A stretch of 64,000 bases of DNA, taken from assembly GCF_009828025.1 (NCBI RefSeq), contig NZ_WTYA01000001.1, positions 421,174-485,173 on the forward strand. The letters run 5' to 3'. The translations under genes were made by a program, and so were the position numbers. Of the stretch, positions 43,179 through 52,066 are shown piece after piece. The DNA is from Qipengyuania algicida. GTDB taxonomy: Bacteria; Pseudomonadota; Alphaproteobacteria; Sphingomonadales; Sphingomonadaceae. The notes beneath the pieces were generated by a model. It did no database searches. It had not been told where the DNA came from and saw only the letters and a list, made by a program, of their open reading frames with translations. The first letter of the stretch is position 1, and every line of letters starts with the position of its first letter.

Positions 43179-44408
43179 CTAGCCGCCCTGCTTTTTCGAA
43201 CCTGCGGCCCCTGACCGCGGTGCACCGATCCGTTGCGGCTGCGAAGCTGGAGCCGGATTGACGGACGCACCCGCCTTCAACGTATCGAGCGCCTGCGTAA
43301 TGACCTTGTCGCCAGCCTTCAGGCCGGAGGTAACAACCCAGTTCGAACCGGAAGTGCGATCCGTCACCACGGTGCGCTGTACGACCTTGTTGCCCGGCCC
43401 CACTAGATACACGTATGCTGCACCGTTGAAGTCGCGCTTCACCGCCTGCTGCGGCACCAGAAAGGCATTCTTGTCGGTCGCCTGATCGAACACGGCGGTC
43501 ACGAACATTCCCGGCAGCAGAATGTTGCGCGGATTGGGGAACTTCGCCCGCAAAGTAACCGTGCCGCTATCCTGATTAACCGTGACTTCGGAGAACTGCA
43601 CCGTACCGGCTTGCGGATACTGGGTGCCGTCGTCGAGATTCAGATGAACTGTGGTACTGCCGGGAGCCACGCCGCCAGACGCCAGACGCTGCCTGAGCTT
43701 GGTAAGGTCGGAGGCAGACTGCTGCATATCGACATAGGTCGGGTCGGTGCGCTGGATAACCGCCAGCGGGTCGGTCTGACTGTTGCTGACCAAGGCCCCT
43801 ACGGTAAACAGCGAGCGCCCGATCCTGCCGCTGATAGGTGCAGGGACGGTAGTAAAGCGCAAGTTGATCTGCGCAGTCGAGAGCGCCGCCCGGGCCTGCT
43901 GCACCGCGGCAGCGGCTTCGTTGGCGGCTGCTTGGGCATCGGTGTAATCTTGCTGCGCGACCGCACCCATTGCGGCAAGCGGCTTGTAACGGTCCGCCTT
44001 GGCTTTCGCAGCCGCCGAACTGGCTCTGGCGCTGGCAAGATTGGCCTGGGCCTGCGCGACAGACGCGCGGTAGAGGCTGGGATCGATCTGGAACAGCGGT
44101 TGACCCGCCCGGACATAGCCACCTTCGTCGAAATAAATGCGCTTGATCAATCCATTGACTTGCGGACGCACCTCGCTGGTTTGATACGCAACCACGCGAC
44201 CGCCGAGCGTGACCGGAATCGGCACGGTCTGCGGCTGAACTACGACGTAACCGACGTTCGCCTCACGAGGCCCACCCCTACCCTTTGAGTCTCCGCCAGA
44301 ACAGGCCGCCAGAGTAAGCAGAGCCAATCCGACAAGGCATATCAGCAAAGGATTACGGCTGCTTTCGAGGGATTCTCGATGCGGCAATAAGTGATGGGGG
44401 TCGTTCAC
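43179..44408 (-). CDS. RND efflux periplasmic adaptor (membrane fusion protein)
   Basis: Links the pump to the outer-membrane channel. From the GTG at 44408 the product has 409 residues and a lipoprotein signal LLICLVGLALLTLAACSGG. Adaptor landmarks are GRVVAYQTSEVRPQVNGLIK, the helical hairpin with VAQAQANLASARASSAAAKA, and the beta-barrel segment FTTVPAPISGRIGRSLFTVG. The start is uncertain: the frame is open to 44621 without an obvious ribosome site near the GTG. No regulator gene lies next to it; the LOV gene diverges 156 bases away. Confidence 0.88.
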   Translation of the reverse strand: MNDPHHLLPHRESLESSRNPLLICLVGLALLTLAACSGGDSKGRGGPREANVGYVVVQPQTVPIPVTLGGRVVAYQTSEVRPQVNGLIKRIYFDEGGYVRAGQPLFQIDPSLYRASVAQAQANLASARASSAAAKAKADRYKPLAAMGAVAQQDYTDAQAAANEAAAAVQQARAALSTAQINLRFTTVPAPISGRIGRSLFTVGALVSNSQTDPLAVIQRTDPTYVDMQQSASDLTKLRQRLASGGVAPGSTTVHLNLDDGTQYPQAGTVQFSEVTVNQDSGTVTLRAKFPNPRNILLPGMFVTAVFDQATDKNAFLVPQQAVKRDFNGAAYVYLVGPGNKVVQRTVVTDRTSGSNWVVTSGLKAGDKVITQALDTLKAGASVNPAPASQPQRIGAPRSGAAGSKKQGG

Positions 44409-44564
44409 GGATGCGCAAATGACAGATTGGCCATCGGTTGCAAGCGATCTTCGCGGCGAACGACATGTCTGATCGACGAAATGCATCACCGTCACGCCCG
44501 GTGGCATACCAAATGTTAAACAGGTTTTGCTTGCAGAATGGCTGCTTAGCCGTATCGCGAAACG

Positions 44565-45131
44565 ATGGACCCGACGTATTGTGATCCGTCCCTGACCGAC
44601 GGCCTTCAGGCCATGCTGCAAAACAGCAGAATTGCGCTCTCAATTGCCGATGGACAGCAAGACGACTTCCCCCTTGTCGGAGTGAACGAAGCATTCTGCA
44701 CGCTGACCGGATATCGCCCCGAAACGGTTCTTAATCGTAACTGCCGCTTTCTACAGCCCGAAGGCGGAGCTGGTCCGGTACGTGAACGGATGCGCCAGTT
44801 TTTAAAGGATCCCAAGCAGGAACAGGAAAAATTCGTTATTCCGAACGAGACCGCTGACGGGCGTCGCTTTCTGAATCTTGTCTATATGGCCAAGCTGTTC
44901 CGCGATAATCAGCTATGCTACATTCTCGGTTCGCAGTTTGATGCAACGCGCGGGAAGACACCGGCACTATCGCTTTATGAAGACGCTCTGAAAGAGGACA
45001 TCCGCCGCTACAATCTGCTTGCCGACGACACCGGCTGGGTCATGCTGGGGAGCTTTGATGCCCTTGCCAACAGCCACGCGTTGATCGCTTCCTCCAAGCT
45101 CGACCGGGCCGAGCCGGAGGCGTCGAGCTGA
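44565..45131 (+). CDS. Short LOV-domain photoreceptor
   Basis: A 188-residue protein consisting of one LOV (PAS-type, flavin-binding) domain at about residues 15-130 plus a helical tail. The flavin-adduct cysteine is present in LNRNCRFLQPEGG (Cys60), and the later FLNLVYMAKLF and LCYILGSQFDAT strands fit the fold. There is no output domain. The next gene, one base on, encodes a large CheB-CheR-PAS-HWE kinase, so the LOV protein probably passes blue-light information to that kinase by contact. LOV-HWE kinase combinations are known in Erythrobacter; here the parts are in separate proteins. Confidence 0.87.
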   Translation: MDPTYCDPSLTDGLQAMLQNSRIALSIADGQQDDFPLVGVNEAFCTLTGYRPETVLNRNCRFLQPEGGAGPVRERMRQFLKDPKQEQEKFVIPNETADGRRFLNLVYMAKLFRDNQLCYILGSQFDATRGKTPALSLYEDALKEDIRRYNLLADDTGWVMLGSFDALANSHALIASSKLDRAEPEASS

Positions 45132-45132
45132 A

Positions 45133-48100
45133 ATGGCATTGTCGATGGATCAGGGCGTCCCGGTTGTAGGGGTCGGCGCATCAGCGGGCGGGCTGGAAGC
45201 GCTGCGCGAAATGTTCCGCGGTTACGACGGTTTGCCGGGCATGGCTTTCGTCGTCGTCCAGCATCTCGATCCCAATCACGAATCGCTCATGGCGCAGTTG
45301 ATCGAGCGCTACACCAGCATGGAGGTCACCCAGGCGGAAGGCGGCGAAAAGCTTACCCGCGACCACATCTATGTCATTCCGCCCGGCCACGGGCTGGCGG
45401 TTGAGAATGGCGTTTTACGCCTTACTGAATTTACCGACCCCCGCGGTTTGCGCCGTCCGATCGACGATTTCTTCGAAAGTCTGTCCAAGGATCGTGAGCA
45501 TTTGAGCGCCTGCGTGATCCTGTCGGGCACAGGCGCCGACGGTAGCCGCGGCCTGCGTGCGGTCAAGGAACAGGGCGGTCTCGCGATCGCTCAGGAACCG
45601 TCCACGGCACGATATGACGGAATGCCCGTATCGGCCATCGGGACCGGCTTGGTCGACCTGGTGTGCAACCCGGAAACGATCATCGACAAACTGCGCGATT
45701 TCTTCGATCCCGAGCGCCCTCACCACACCCCCGAGGACGAAGCGGCGGAAGTTGTCGATCATGTCGACGATCTGTGTGAAGTCCTGCGCGAAACCATTGG
45801 CCACGACTTTTCTGGCTACAAGCGCTCGACACTGACGCGCAGGATTGCCCGACGTATGCAGGTTCTGGGGTTGACCGATGCCGGACATTACCTCGCGCGC
45901 ATCCGCAAGGACGGGGACGAATGCGATGCGCTGTTCCGCGACCTCCTCATCAATGTCACACGCTTCTTTCGTGACAGCGACGAATTTGACCGCCTGCGCG
46001 ATCTGGTCATCGACCCGCTCGTGCGCAACGCGCGCGACGGACAGGAAGTTCGGATCTGGGTTTCTGGATGTTCGAGCGGCGAGGAGGCCTATTCCATCGC
46101 AATGCTGCTGGCAGATGCGATGCGTCGTCACAACGCACAGCTTTACGCTCAGGTTTTCGCGACCGATATCGACGACAAGATGTTGCAGATTGCGCGGTCG
46201 GGCACTTATCCCATCTCGGCCATTGCGGATATCCCGCCGCAATTCCAGGCAGATTATCTGATCGCCGGGACCGACACGTTTACGATCGCGCCGCGCCTGC
46301 GCGACATGGTTCGGTTCAGCCAGCACAATCTGGTGCGCGACCCCCCGTTTTCGAATATCGATCTGGTGTCATGCCGCAACGTGCTGATCTATTTCGGTGA
46401 AACCCTGCAAAAGCAGGTAATCCCTCTGTTCCACTTCGCCCTGCGGAGCAACACCGGTTATCTGTTCCTGGGTTCTTCCGAAGCGATCGGCCGGTTCGAC
46501 GATTTATTCGACTATATCGATCAATCAGCCCGCCTGTTCAAACGGAAGAACGTGAAGAGTCGCTACTCACTGCAAATCCCATCTTCGACATCGGCGTCCA
46601 TGCGGCGCCGGGCGATCGCCGACGATGAACGTCATAAACCCGGAACAAACTCAGCCGAGCTGGCGGCGTTGAGGCGCATAGCGGAAAGCTACGCTCCGGT
46701 AACGCTATTGACCGATCAGGACGGCATCCTGCTCGAACGATGGGGCAATGCGAGCAAATTCCTGAAATTTCCCGAGCGTCTCGACGTCAATGTCCATATT
46801 CCCTCGCTTGCCAGACCTGGCCTGAGGGAAGTTATCGGCCCTATGCTGCGCGAGGTGCATCAAAACAATCGCCGCACCATCGCGCGCGACATCGACGTCC
46901 AGACGGATTTCGGCACACTCACCGTCGCCGTGGTCTGCGAGCCGGTGGGCGAGGAATCCTACCTTCTGGTCATCCGCGATACCGAAGCGCTCAAAGTCTA
47001 TGACGATGGCAACTTCAATGAGTTCGAAAGCGGGGACGGCCAGATCGAATTCCTCGAGCAGGAATTGCAATCGACCCGCTATCGCCTGCGGTCCACGGTA
47101 GAGGAGCTCGAGACGACGAACGAGGAGCTGAAAAGCTCCAACGAAGAGATGATGTCGATGAACGAGGAGCTTCAATCGACAAATGAAGAGCTGACCACGG
47201 TAAACGACGAACTCAAGACCAAGGTCGATCAGATAACCGTCGCCAATGCCGATCTGCGCAACTTCTTCGATTCGACCGAACTCGTGGTGATCGTGGTCGA
47301 TTCGTATTTGCAGATCCGCAGCTATACCGACGCGGCGGAAGAACTTTTCAAGATCGGCGAATCCGATATCGGCCGAAACCTTGGCGATATAGGAAGCAGC
47401 CTCGATAGCCGCGACTATATCGACATGGCGTCAAAGGCAGCGCGCCAAGGTCGCCCCTTCGAGCAGCGAAGCACGTCTGCCGACGGGACGGCCGAATATA
47501 TCGTCAAGGCGATCCCCTATCGGACCTTGAGCGGCGATGTTGACGGCGCGACGCTGGTGTTCACGGAAGTCACCAGGCTGCTGCGTCTGGAAAGCAGTCT
47601 CAACCAGGAACGCGAACGGCTGAGGTTGGCGCTCGAAGTCGCCCAGATCGGCGTCTGGGAATATGAGCCAGCGACCGACAAGACCACGCTCGACCCCACC
47701 GAAAGAGCATTGCTGGGCATAGATGAATCGGGAGAAGATCCGCCACTCGCAGACATTCTCAGTACCTTACCTGCCGAAGATCGCGACAAGGTCAATCAAT
47801 CGTTGCGTCAGGCGATGGATGGCGACGTGGATTTCGACCAGGTCTTTCGTATCTCGCTCGGCAACAACAATTTCCGCTGGCTGCATGGGCTTGGTCGCCG
47901 GGTCGAATCAGGTGATACCCGGAAATTTATCGGTGTGACTTACGACGTTACTGCCGAACATCAGCATATGGCCCAACGCGAGCTGATGATCCGCGAAATG
48001 AACCATCGCGTGAAAAACCTGTTTGCGGTGATTTCGGCGATGATCAACATCAGCTCCCAGGAAGCCGACGATGTGCGTGAGTTTGCAAAGGACTTGCGCG

Positions 48101-48552
48101 ATCGGATCCACGCGCTGGGGCGTTCTCATGCGTTGACCAACGCCAGCCCGGATGATCGCCCCGCAACGCTCGAAACCCTTATAGAAACTGTTCTGAAGGG
48201 CCAGCACAGCTCCCAGACAATCACCCTCAACGGCCCAGAGGTGGAAGTCAGTAAGGCACAGACGACTTCGCTTGCCCTGATTTTTCACGAATGGGCGACG
48301 AACTCATCCAAATACGGCGCATTCTCCCAGCGTGATGGCACTCTCAATGTCACCTGGAAAAAAGACGGTAACCTGATCGTCGTTGACTGGGTCGAAACCG
48401 GCCGTGGGGACGTGGACAGCAGCAGCGCAGGCTTTGGGACAAGGCTGGTCGAATTAACCGCGCGTCAGTTACAGGGTGAAGCGCAGGCAAGGCCGACAGA
48501 AGGTGGGTACTGGCGCGAACTCAGCTTTAGGCCAGCGCCCGCGGACTATTAA
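45133..48552 (+). CDS. CheB-CheR-PAS hybrid with C-terminal HWE histidine kinase
   Basis: A 1139-residue signalling protein. Residues 5-190: CheB esterase with VGASAGGLEALREMF (Ser), VQHLDPNHESLMAQL (His) and ILSGTGADGSRGLRAVKEQG (Asp). Residues 210-470: CheR with SGYKRSTLTRRIARRMQVLG, SGCSSGEEAYSIAMLL, SCRNVLIYF. Residues 640-710: coiled coil (VEELETTNEELKSSNEEMMS). Then PAS domains at about 715-940. Residues 950-1139: HWE kinase with MIREMNHRVKNLFAVISAMI (phospho-His) and HEWATNSSKYGAF (N box). All CheB and CheR active-site residues are present, unlike in the che remnant at 20160-22094. It forms an operon with the LOV gene and converges on a receiver gene. Confidence 0.93.
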   Translation: MALSMDQGVPVVGVGASAGGLEALREMFRGYDGLPGMAFVVVQHLDPNHESLMAQLIERYTSMEVTQAEGGEKLTRDHIYVIPPGHGLAVENGVLRLTEFTDPRGLRRPIDDFFESLSKDREHLSACVILSGTGADGSRGLRAVKEQGGLAIAQEPSTARYDGMPVSAIGTGLVDLVCNPETIIDKLRDFFDPERPHHTPEDEAAEVVDHVDDLCEVLRETIGHDFSGYKRSTLTRRIARRMQVLGLTDAGHYLARIRKDGDECDALFRDLLINVTRFFRDSDEFDRLRDLVIDPLVRNARDGQEVRIWVSGCSSGEEAYSIAMLLADAMRRHNAQLYAQVFATDIDDKMLQIARSGTYPISAIADIPPQFQADYLIAGTDTFTIAPRLRDMVRFSQHNLVRDPPFSNIDLVSCRNVLIYFGETLQKQVIPLFHFALRSNTGYLFLGSSEAIGRFDDLFDYIDQSARLFKRKNVKSRYSLQIPSSTSASMRRRAIADDERHKPGTNSAELAALRRIAESYAPVTLLTDQDGILLERWGNASKFLKFPERLDVNVHIPSLARPGLREVIGPMLREVHQNNRRTIARDIDVQTDFGTLTVAVVCEPVGEESYLLVIRDTEALKVYDDGNFNEFESGDGQIEFLEQELQSTRYRLRSTVEELETTNEELKSSNEEMMSMNEELQSTNEELTTVNDELKTKVDQITVANADLRNFFDSTELVVIVVDSYLQIRSYTDAAEELFKIGESDIGRNLGDIGSSLDSRDYIDMASKAARQGRPFEQRSTSADGTAEYIVKAIPYRTLSGDVDGATLVFTEVTRLLRLESSLNQERERLRLALEVAQIGVWEYEPATDKTTLDPTERALLGIDESGEDPPLADILSTLPAEDRDKVNQSLRQAMDGDVDFDQVFRISLGNNNFRWLHGLGRRVESGDTRKFIGVTYDVTAEHQHMAQRELMIREMNHRVKNLFAVISAMINISSQEADDVREFAKDLRDRIHALGRSHALTNASPDDRPATLETLIETVLKGQHSSQTITLNGPEVEVSKAQTTSLALIFHEWATNSSKYGAFSQRDGTLNVTWKKDGNLIVVDWVETGRGDVDSSSAGFGTRLVELTARQLQGEAQARPTEGGYWRELSFRPAPADY

Positions 48553-48952
48553 ATCCAGCACGTTGCAACGCTGAGGCGATGTCCGCCTGCCCGGCAGGCT
48601 TATCAACGACGGGCGAACTGTCGAACTCGTCCTTAAGCTCGTTATGGTTGGCGTTGGCGCTGACAAAAATCACGCGGCTCCCGTGCTCGGCCAGATGGCG
48701 AGCCAGCGGCCATACGAGTTGGCCCGATACGTCGATATCGAGCAACGCATAATGCGGGGAAGATTCCTCACACAGCGCGAAACCTTCCTTCAGCGAGGTG
48801 GCTGGCCCCAGAACCTGCGCTCCAAGGTCTTCCACTGTCGCCGCGATATCGAAGGCAATCAACGCTTCGTCGTCCAAAACGAGCACCAGCGGCCTGCGCG
48901 CTTCTTCCACGTGAAATCCCCTCGCAAGTGATGGAGCGACCTCCGACACCAC
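48527..48952 (-). CDS. Single-domain response regulator
   Basis: A 141-residue receiver-only protein: acidic pair in LVLVLDDEALIAFDIA, phosphoacceptor Asp in YALLDIDVSGQL, Ser in VIFVSANAN and Lys in VVDKPAG. There is no output domain, so it probably acts as a phosphate sink or by contact, like many partners of HWE kinases. Its 3' end overlaps that of the kinase gene by 26 bases on the other strand. A GTG about 15 codons in could also be the start. Confidence 0.88.
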   Translation of the reverse strand: MVSEVAPSLARGFHVEEARRPLVLVLDDEALIAFDIAATVEDLGAQVLGPATSLKEGFALCEESSPHYALLDIDVSGQLVWPLARHLAEHGSRVIFVSANANHNELKDEFDSSPVVDKPAGQADIASALQRAGFNSPRALA

Positions 48953-49038
48953 CGGTGTCGAGTGAAAGAATTCAGAATTGCGGTCTCAGTTCCCGGGAAC
49001 AGGATCCGGAGATACTCGCGGCACCATCAAGGCACACT

Positions 49039-50118
49039 TCAGGCGGGCAACAAAGCTCTTCGCTGAGTTCGCCTCATGGCGGCCCCGATCGTCAGGAATC
49101 CGACGATCATCAGCGCCCATGCCGAGGGCTCAGGGACAGCGGTATTGTTACCGAGGAATCCGACATCATAGCCGCCGGGGTAGATTACCGGCGGAGTTGG
49201 CGGCGGCGGCGATCCCTGCGGAACGAACCTGTAGGGGACGAGGAACGGGTCGAACTCTGCACCGACCGCAGGCTGGAGCGGATCGACCGAGAACAAGCTC
49301 GGCGCGCTGAAAAGGCTGAACGCCGAAAACAGGCTGACACCGCCATTGTTGCGTGGATCTCCGAAAGCAACCTGGAAGCCGGTACAACTGGTCAGATCGG
49401 TACATTGCGCAAAGTTAGATATCTGCAAGGTCGAGGTGTAGACCAAGGAAGAAGTTTCGCCCGGTGCGATCGTGTTGAGATCGATGCTGAGGACGGTCGC
49501 GCTCCAGTCGGTGGCTGACCACAAGGGTGGGTTGTCGTCCATCTGGACACCGTTGAAATCGCTGCCAGTCGTGAGCACGCCCTGGGCGGGGTCGATCGCC
49601 GAGCCGACTGCGCCATACAGCAAACTCGTAGCCTGCCCGGTTGTCTGTGCGACGTTGAAATCAAAGTTGGCGTTGGCATTGCCCACACCGCCAAAAGTAT
49701 AGGCGTTGGCGAGATGGCCCGGTGTAATAAGGGAATCGAACCGGAGGTTTTCCGCCGTCGTTCCATTGTTGGCCAGCGTAAACACGATCTGGGTCGTCAT
49801 GCTGACGCTGCATGTGCCAACGCAGTAGGCATCATGCAGAAAATAGAAACTGCCCGAGTTTAGCGAAGCGGTGAGATCGAGCTTCATCTCCGACAACTGC
49901 CCACCAGAATTGTCATCCAGAAGCAAGGCGGTATCGCCGCCCGCGTCGCTGGAACTGCCCGACTGGCCGCCAATCGCGTAGGAATAACTGTTGGTCATCA
50001 TGGCGGATTCGACCACAGCAGCATTCGCAGGTGCCGCAAGAAATCCAAACCCCAGCATCGGAACTGTAAGAAGCCGAATGAAAGAATGGCGCGCGAACGC
50101 AGTGGGTTGGCGAAGCAT
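49039..50118 (-). CDS. Secreted PEPxxWA-CTERM protein
   Basis: A 359-residue exported protein with a signal peptide (LLTVPMLGFGFLAAPANAAV), a long beta-rich, Asn/Thr/Ser-rich middle, a short F/S repeat (SLFSAFSLFSAPSLFSVDPL), a proline-rich segment and the sorting signal VPEPSAWALMIVGFLTIGAA plus a basic tail. Four cysteines in two pairs (CVGTC; CTDLTSC) may form disulphides. No enzymatic motif is seen. It belongs with the envelope or matrix proteins handled by an exosortase, for which no gene is in the window. Confidence 0.85.
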   Translation of the reverse strand: MLRQPTAFARHSFIRLLTVPMLGFGFLAAPANAAVVESAMMTNSYSYAIGGQSGSSSDAGGDTALLLDDNSGGQLSEMKLDLTASLNSGSFYFLHDAYCVGTCSVSMTTQIVFTLANNGTTAENLRFDSLITPGHLANAYTFGGVGNANANFDFNVAQTTGQATSLLYGAVGSAIDPAQGVLTTGSDFNGVQMDDNPPLWSATDWSATVLSIDLNTIAPGETSSLVYTSTLQISNFAQCTDLTSCTGFQVAFGDPRNNGGVSLFSAFSLFSAPSLFSVDPLQPAVGAEFDPFLVPYRFVPQGSPPPPTPPVIYPGGYDVGFLGNNTAVPEPSAWALMIVGFLTIGAAMRRTQRRALLPA

Positions 50119-50188
50119 AATACCTCCAAGTTTTGATGGAGCGGCCTTCGCGAACCCTGTTATTCCGCAAGAAATATGTCACACATTA

Positions 50189-52063
50189 TTAACCATCACG
50201 CAATGGCGAAGTATGTGAGAGGCTTTCACAGTAGGATTTTGTCCTGTTTTGGGACGCCCTATCAAGCCTAAGCTTGCGTTGCAGTGCCAGCGCCATGCCA
50301 CACTGCTTTGATGCATCCCCCTTGCGTCCCGCGCGTTCGAGAATCCTTGCCCTCAGCAGCAACAATTCCGCCTGGTCGGGGTCGTCAGGCCCATAGTTGC
50401 GATCGTAGATGGCTTTCACCTTCTGGGTAAGCTGCAGCGCGGTTGCCGTTTGACCCGCCTGCCCTTCCGCTTCAGCGGTGTAGAAATCAGTATCGCCGAC
50501 TGCTGCGTTGGTTGGCCCGTACAATTTCACGAAAATCGAGCGTGCTTGAGCAAACGACTGCCGCGCTGCCGTGAAATCACCCTTGGCTGCCTCGATCCGG
50601 CCAAGCAGCAGGTCTGCCGCCGCCAATACCGGGTGATCGGGTTCAAGGACGCGATGATAAACCGCCACCGCCTGCTCCATCAATTTGGCGGCTTCGTCGA
50701 CATTGTTGGTCATGAACAACGCCAACGCCTGGTTCTGCAAAGCTTTGGCCGAGTGAATATCGCTGAGACCGTATTTCTCCAGCGTGAGCTTGGTTGCAGA
50801 TTGATACAGTCGCCGCGATCGCTCTACTTGCGATGTCTGCCCCCACGCCTGAGCCTCGTTCGAAATCACCCCGATCAGCTCATCGCGATGGTCGCCGTCA
50901 CTTTCACGAAAACGCTGGGCGGCGGCGCTAAGGATATCGGCGGCGCGCCTATAGTCGCCGCGAAGATAGGCAATATTGCCCCTCAGCTTCATGATCCGCG
51001 CGTCAAGTTCGTCATGGTCGCTCGCAATGTCCTCGATCGCGTTCTGCGCCTCGTCGACCAGCCGTGTTGCACCATCAGCGTCGCCTCGCTGAACTGCCAG
51101 TTCTCCGAGTTTCAGCAAGGTGCGTGTCCGTCCTGGCCCGGGTTCCGGCTGAAACGCCAATGCCTTGCGTAAGTCGCGCTCCGATTCCTGTGGCAGGCCG
51201 AGGTTCAAGTAGATGTTGCCGGTGGTCCGCAGCAGGCTTGCCGCAACCAGGGGATCATTCCTGAACTGCTGGCCTGCGCGTGTACTGGCGCGGTCGAGGA
51301 TCGTTAGCGCGGTGATCGTGCGCGGATTTTCCGTCGCCGGGTTGGCAATTTCGAACGTGCCGGTCAGGAAATCGAGGCTGCGTTCGGCCAGTTCGCGCTG
51401 CTGCACCGCGATCCGCCGCTGCCTCTCGGCATAGATCGCCAACCCCATCGTCAGCACAGCGATCATGCTGGTGGCCGTGGCCACCGCTGCGAGCCGCCTC
51501 TGCCTGCGCGAGGCATCCCGGCGAGCGAGCGCATCGAGCGGGACGCCCGCAATACCTGCCAACAGTTTGAGCAGCGCCAGCCGACGGCCATCCTTACCCT
51601 TGCGGATGTCCGCCGCGATCGGCTCCGCGGCAATGTCAGACAGCGCACCGTCCGGCCCGAGCCTGAAGCGCAGTGCCTCGGGGAAGCATTCCTCCGCCCC
51701 ACCGGAATAAGGCTCGCCATCGAGGATGAGCGCAAGCGTGCGGTCTTCGCCATGCAGGCGCTTGAAGGAGAGAATTTCCTCATTCACCCATTTCGACTGC
51801 GCCGCACGCGGGCTGCACAGCACGATCTGGAATCGCGAATCCGCCAGCGCCGCGCGCAACTCACCGCCCAGATCGCCGCTGGCGGGCAACTCGTCGCGGT
51901 CGCGAAATACATGCGGCAGTCGTTTGGGAACTGGGCCGAAAGGGCTGTCATGCCCACGCAGTACGCGTGGGAAACGATAGCCCTCGATCCGCCGATGCAG
52001 CCAGCTCGCCACGCTCTGATCTGCATGACTGTAGCTGATGAAGGCGGAATAGCGCTCGGCCAT
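50189..52063 (-). CDS. TIR-domain protein with membrane helix and TPR repeats
   Basis: A 624-residue protein in three parts. Residues 1-165 are a TIR domain: RYSAFISYSHADQSVASWLH, the VFRDRDELPASGDLGGELRAAL loop, LCSPRAAQSKWVNEEILSFK. The Glu in WVNEE is at the place of the NAD-cleaving glutamate of enzymatic TIRs. Residues about 190-215 form one membrane helix (VATATSMIAVLTMGLAIYAE). Residues 260-600 are helical repeats of TPR type (YLNLGLPQESERDLRKALAF). It starts 3 bases after the SLOG-like gene, so the two are a unit. In such modules the TPR part usually senses a trigger and the TIR makes a nucleotide signal; this is inference here. Confidence 0.85.
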   Translation of the reverse strand: MAERYSAFISYSHADQSVASWLHRRIEGYRFPRVLRGHDSPFGPVPKRLPHVFRDRDELPASGDLGGELRAALADSRFQIVLCSPRAAQSKWVNEEILSFKRLHGEDRTLALILDGEPYSGGAEECFPEALRFRLGPDGALSDIAAEPIAADIRKGKDGRRLALLKLLAGIAGVPLDALARRDASRRQRRLAAVATATSMIAVLTMGLAIYAERQRRIAVQQRELAERSLDFLTGTFEIANPATENPRTITALTILDRASTRAGQQFRNDPLVAASLLRTTGNIYLNLGLPQESERDLRKALAFQPEPGPGRTRTLLKLGELAVQRGDADGATRLVDEAQNAIEDIASDHDELDARIMKLRGNIAYLRGDYRRAADILSAAAQRFRESDGDHRDELIGVISNEAQAWGQTSQVERSRRLYQSATKLTLEKYGLSDIHSAKALQNQALALFMTNNVDEAAKLMEQAVAVYHRVLEPDHPVLAAADLLLGRIEAAKGDFTAARQSFAQARSIFVKLYGPTNAAVGDTDFYTAEAEGQAGQTATALQLTQKVKAIYDRNYGPDDPDQAELLLLRARILERAGRKGDASKQCGMALALQRKLRLDRASQNRTKSYCESLSHTSPLRDG

Positions 52064-52066
52064 CGC

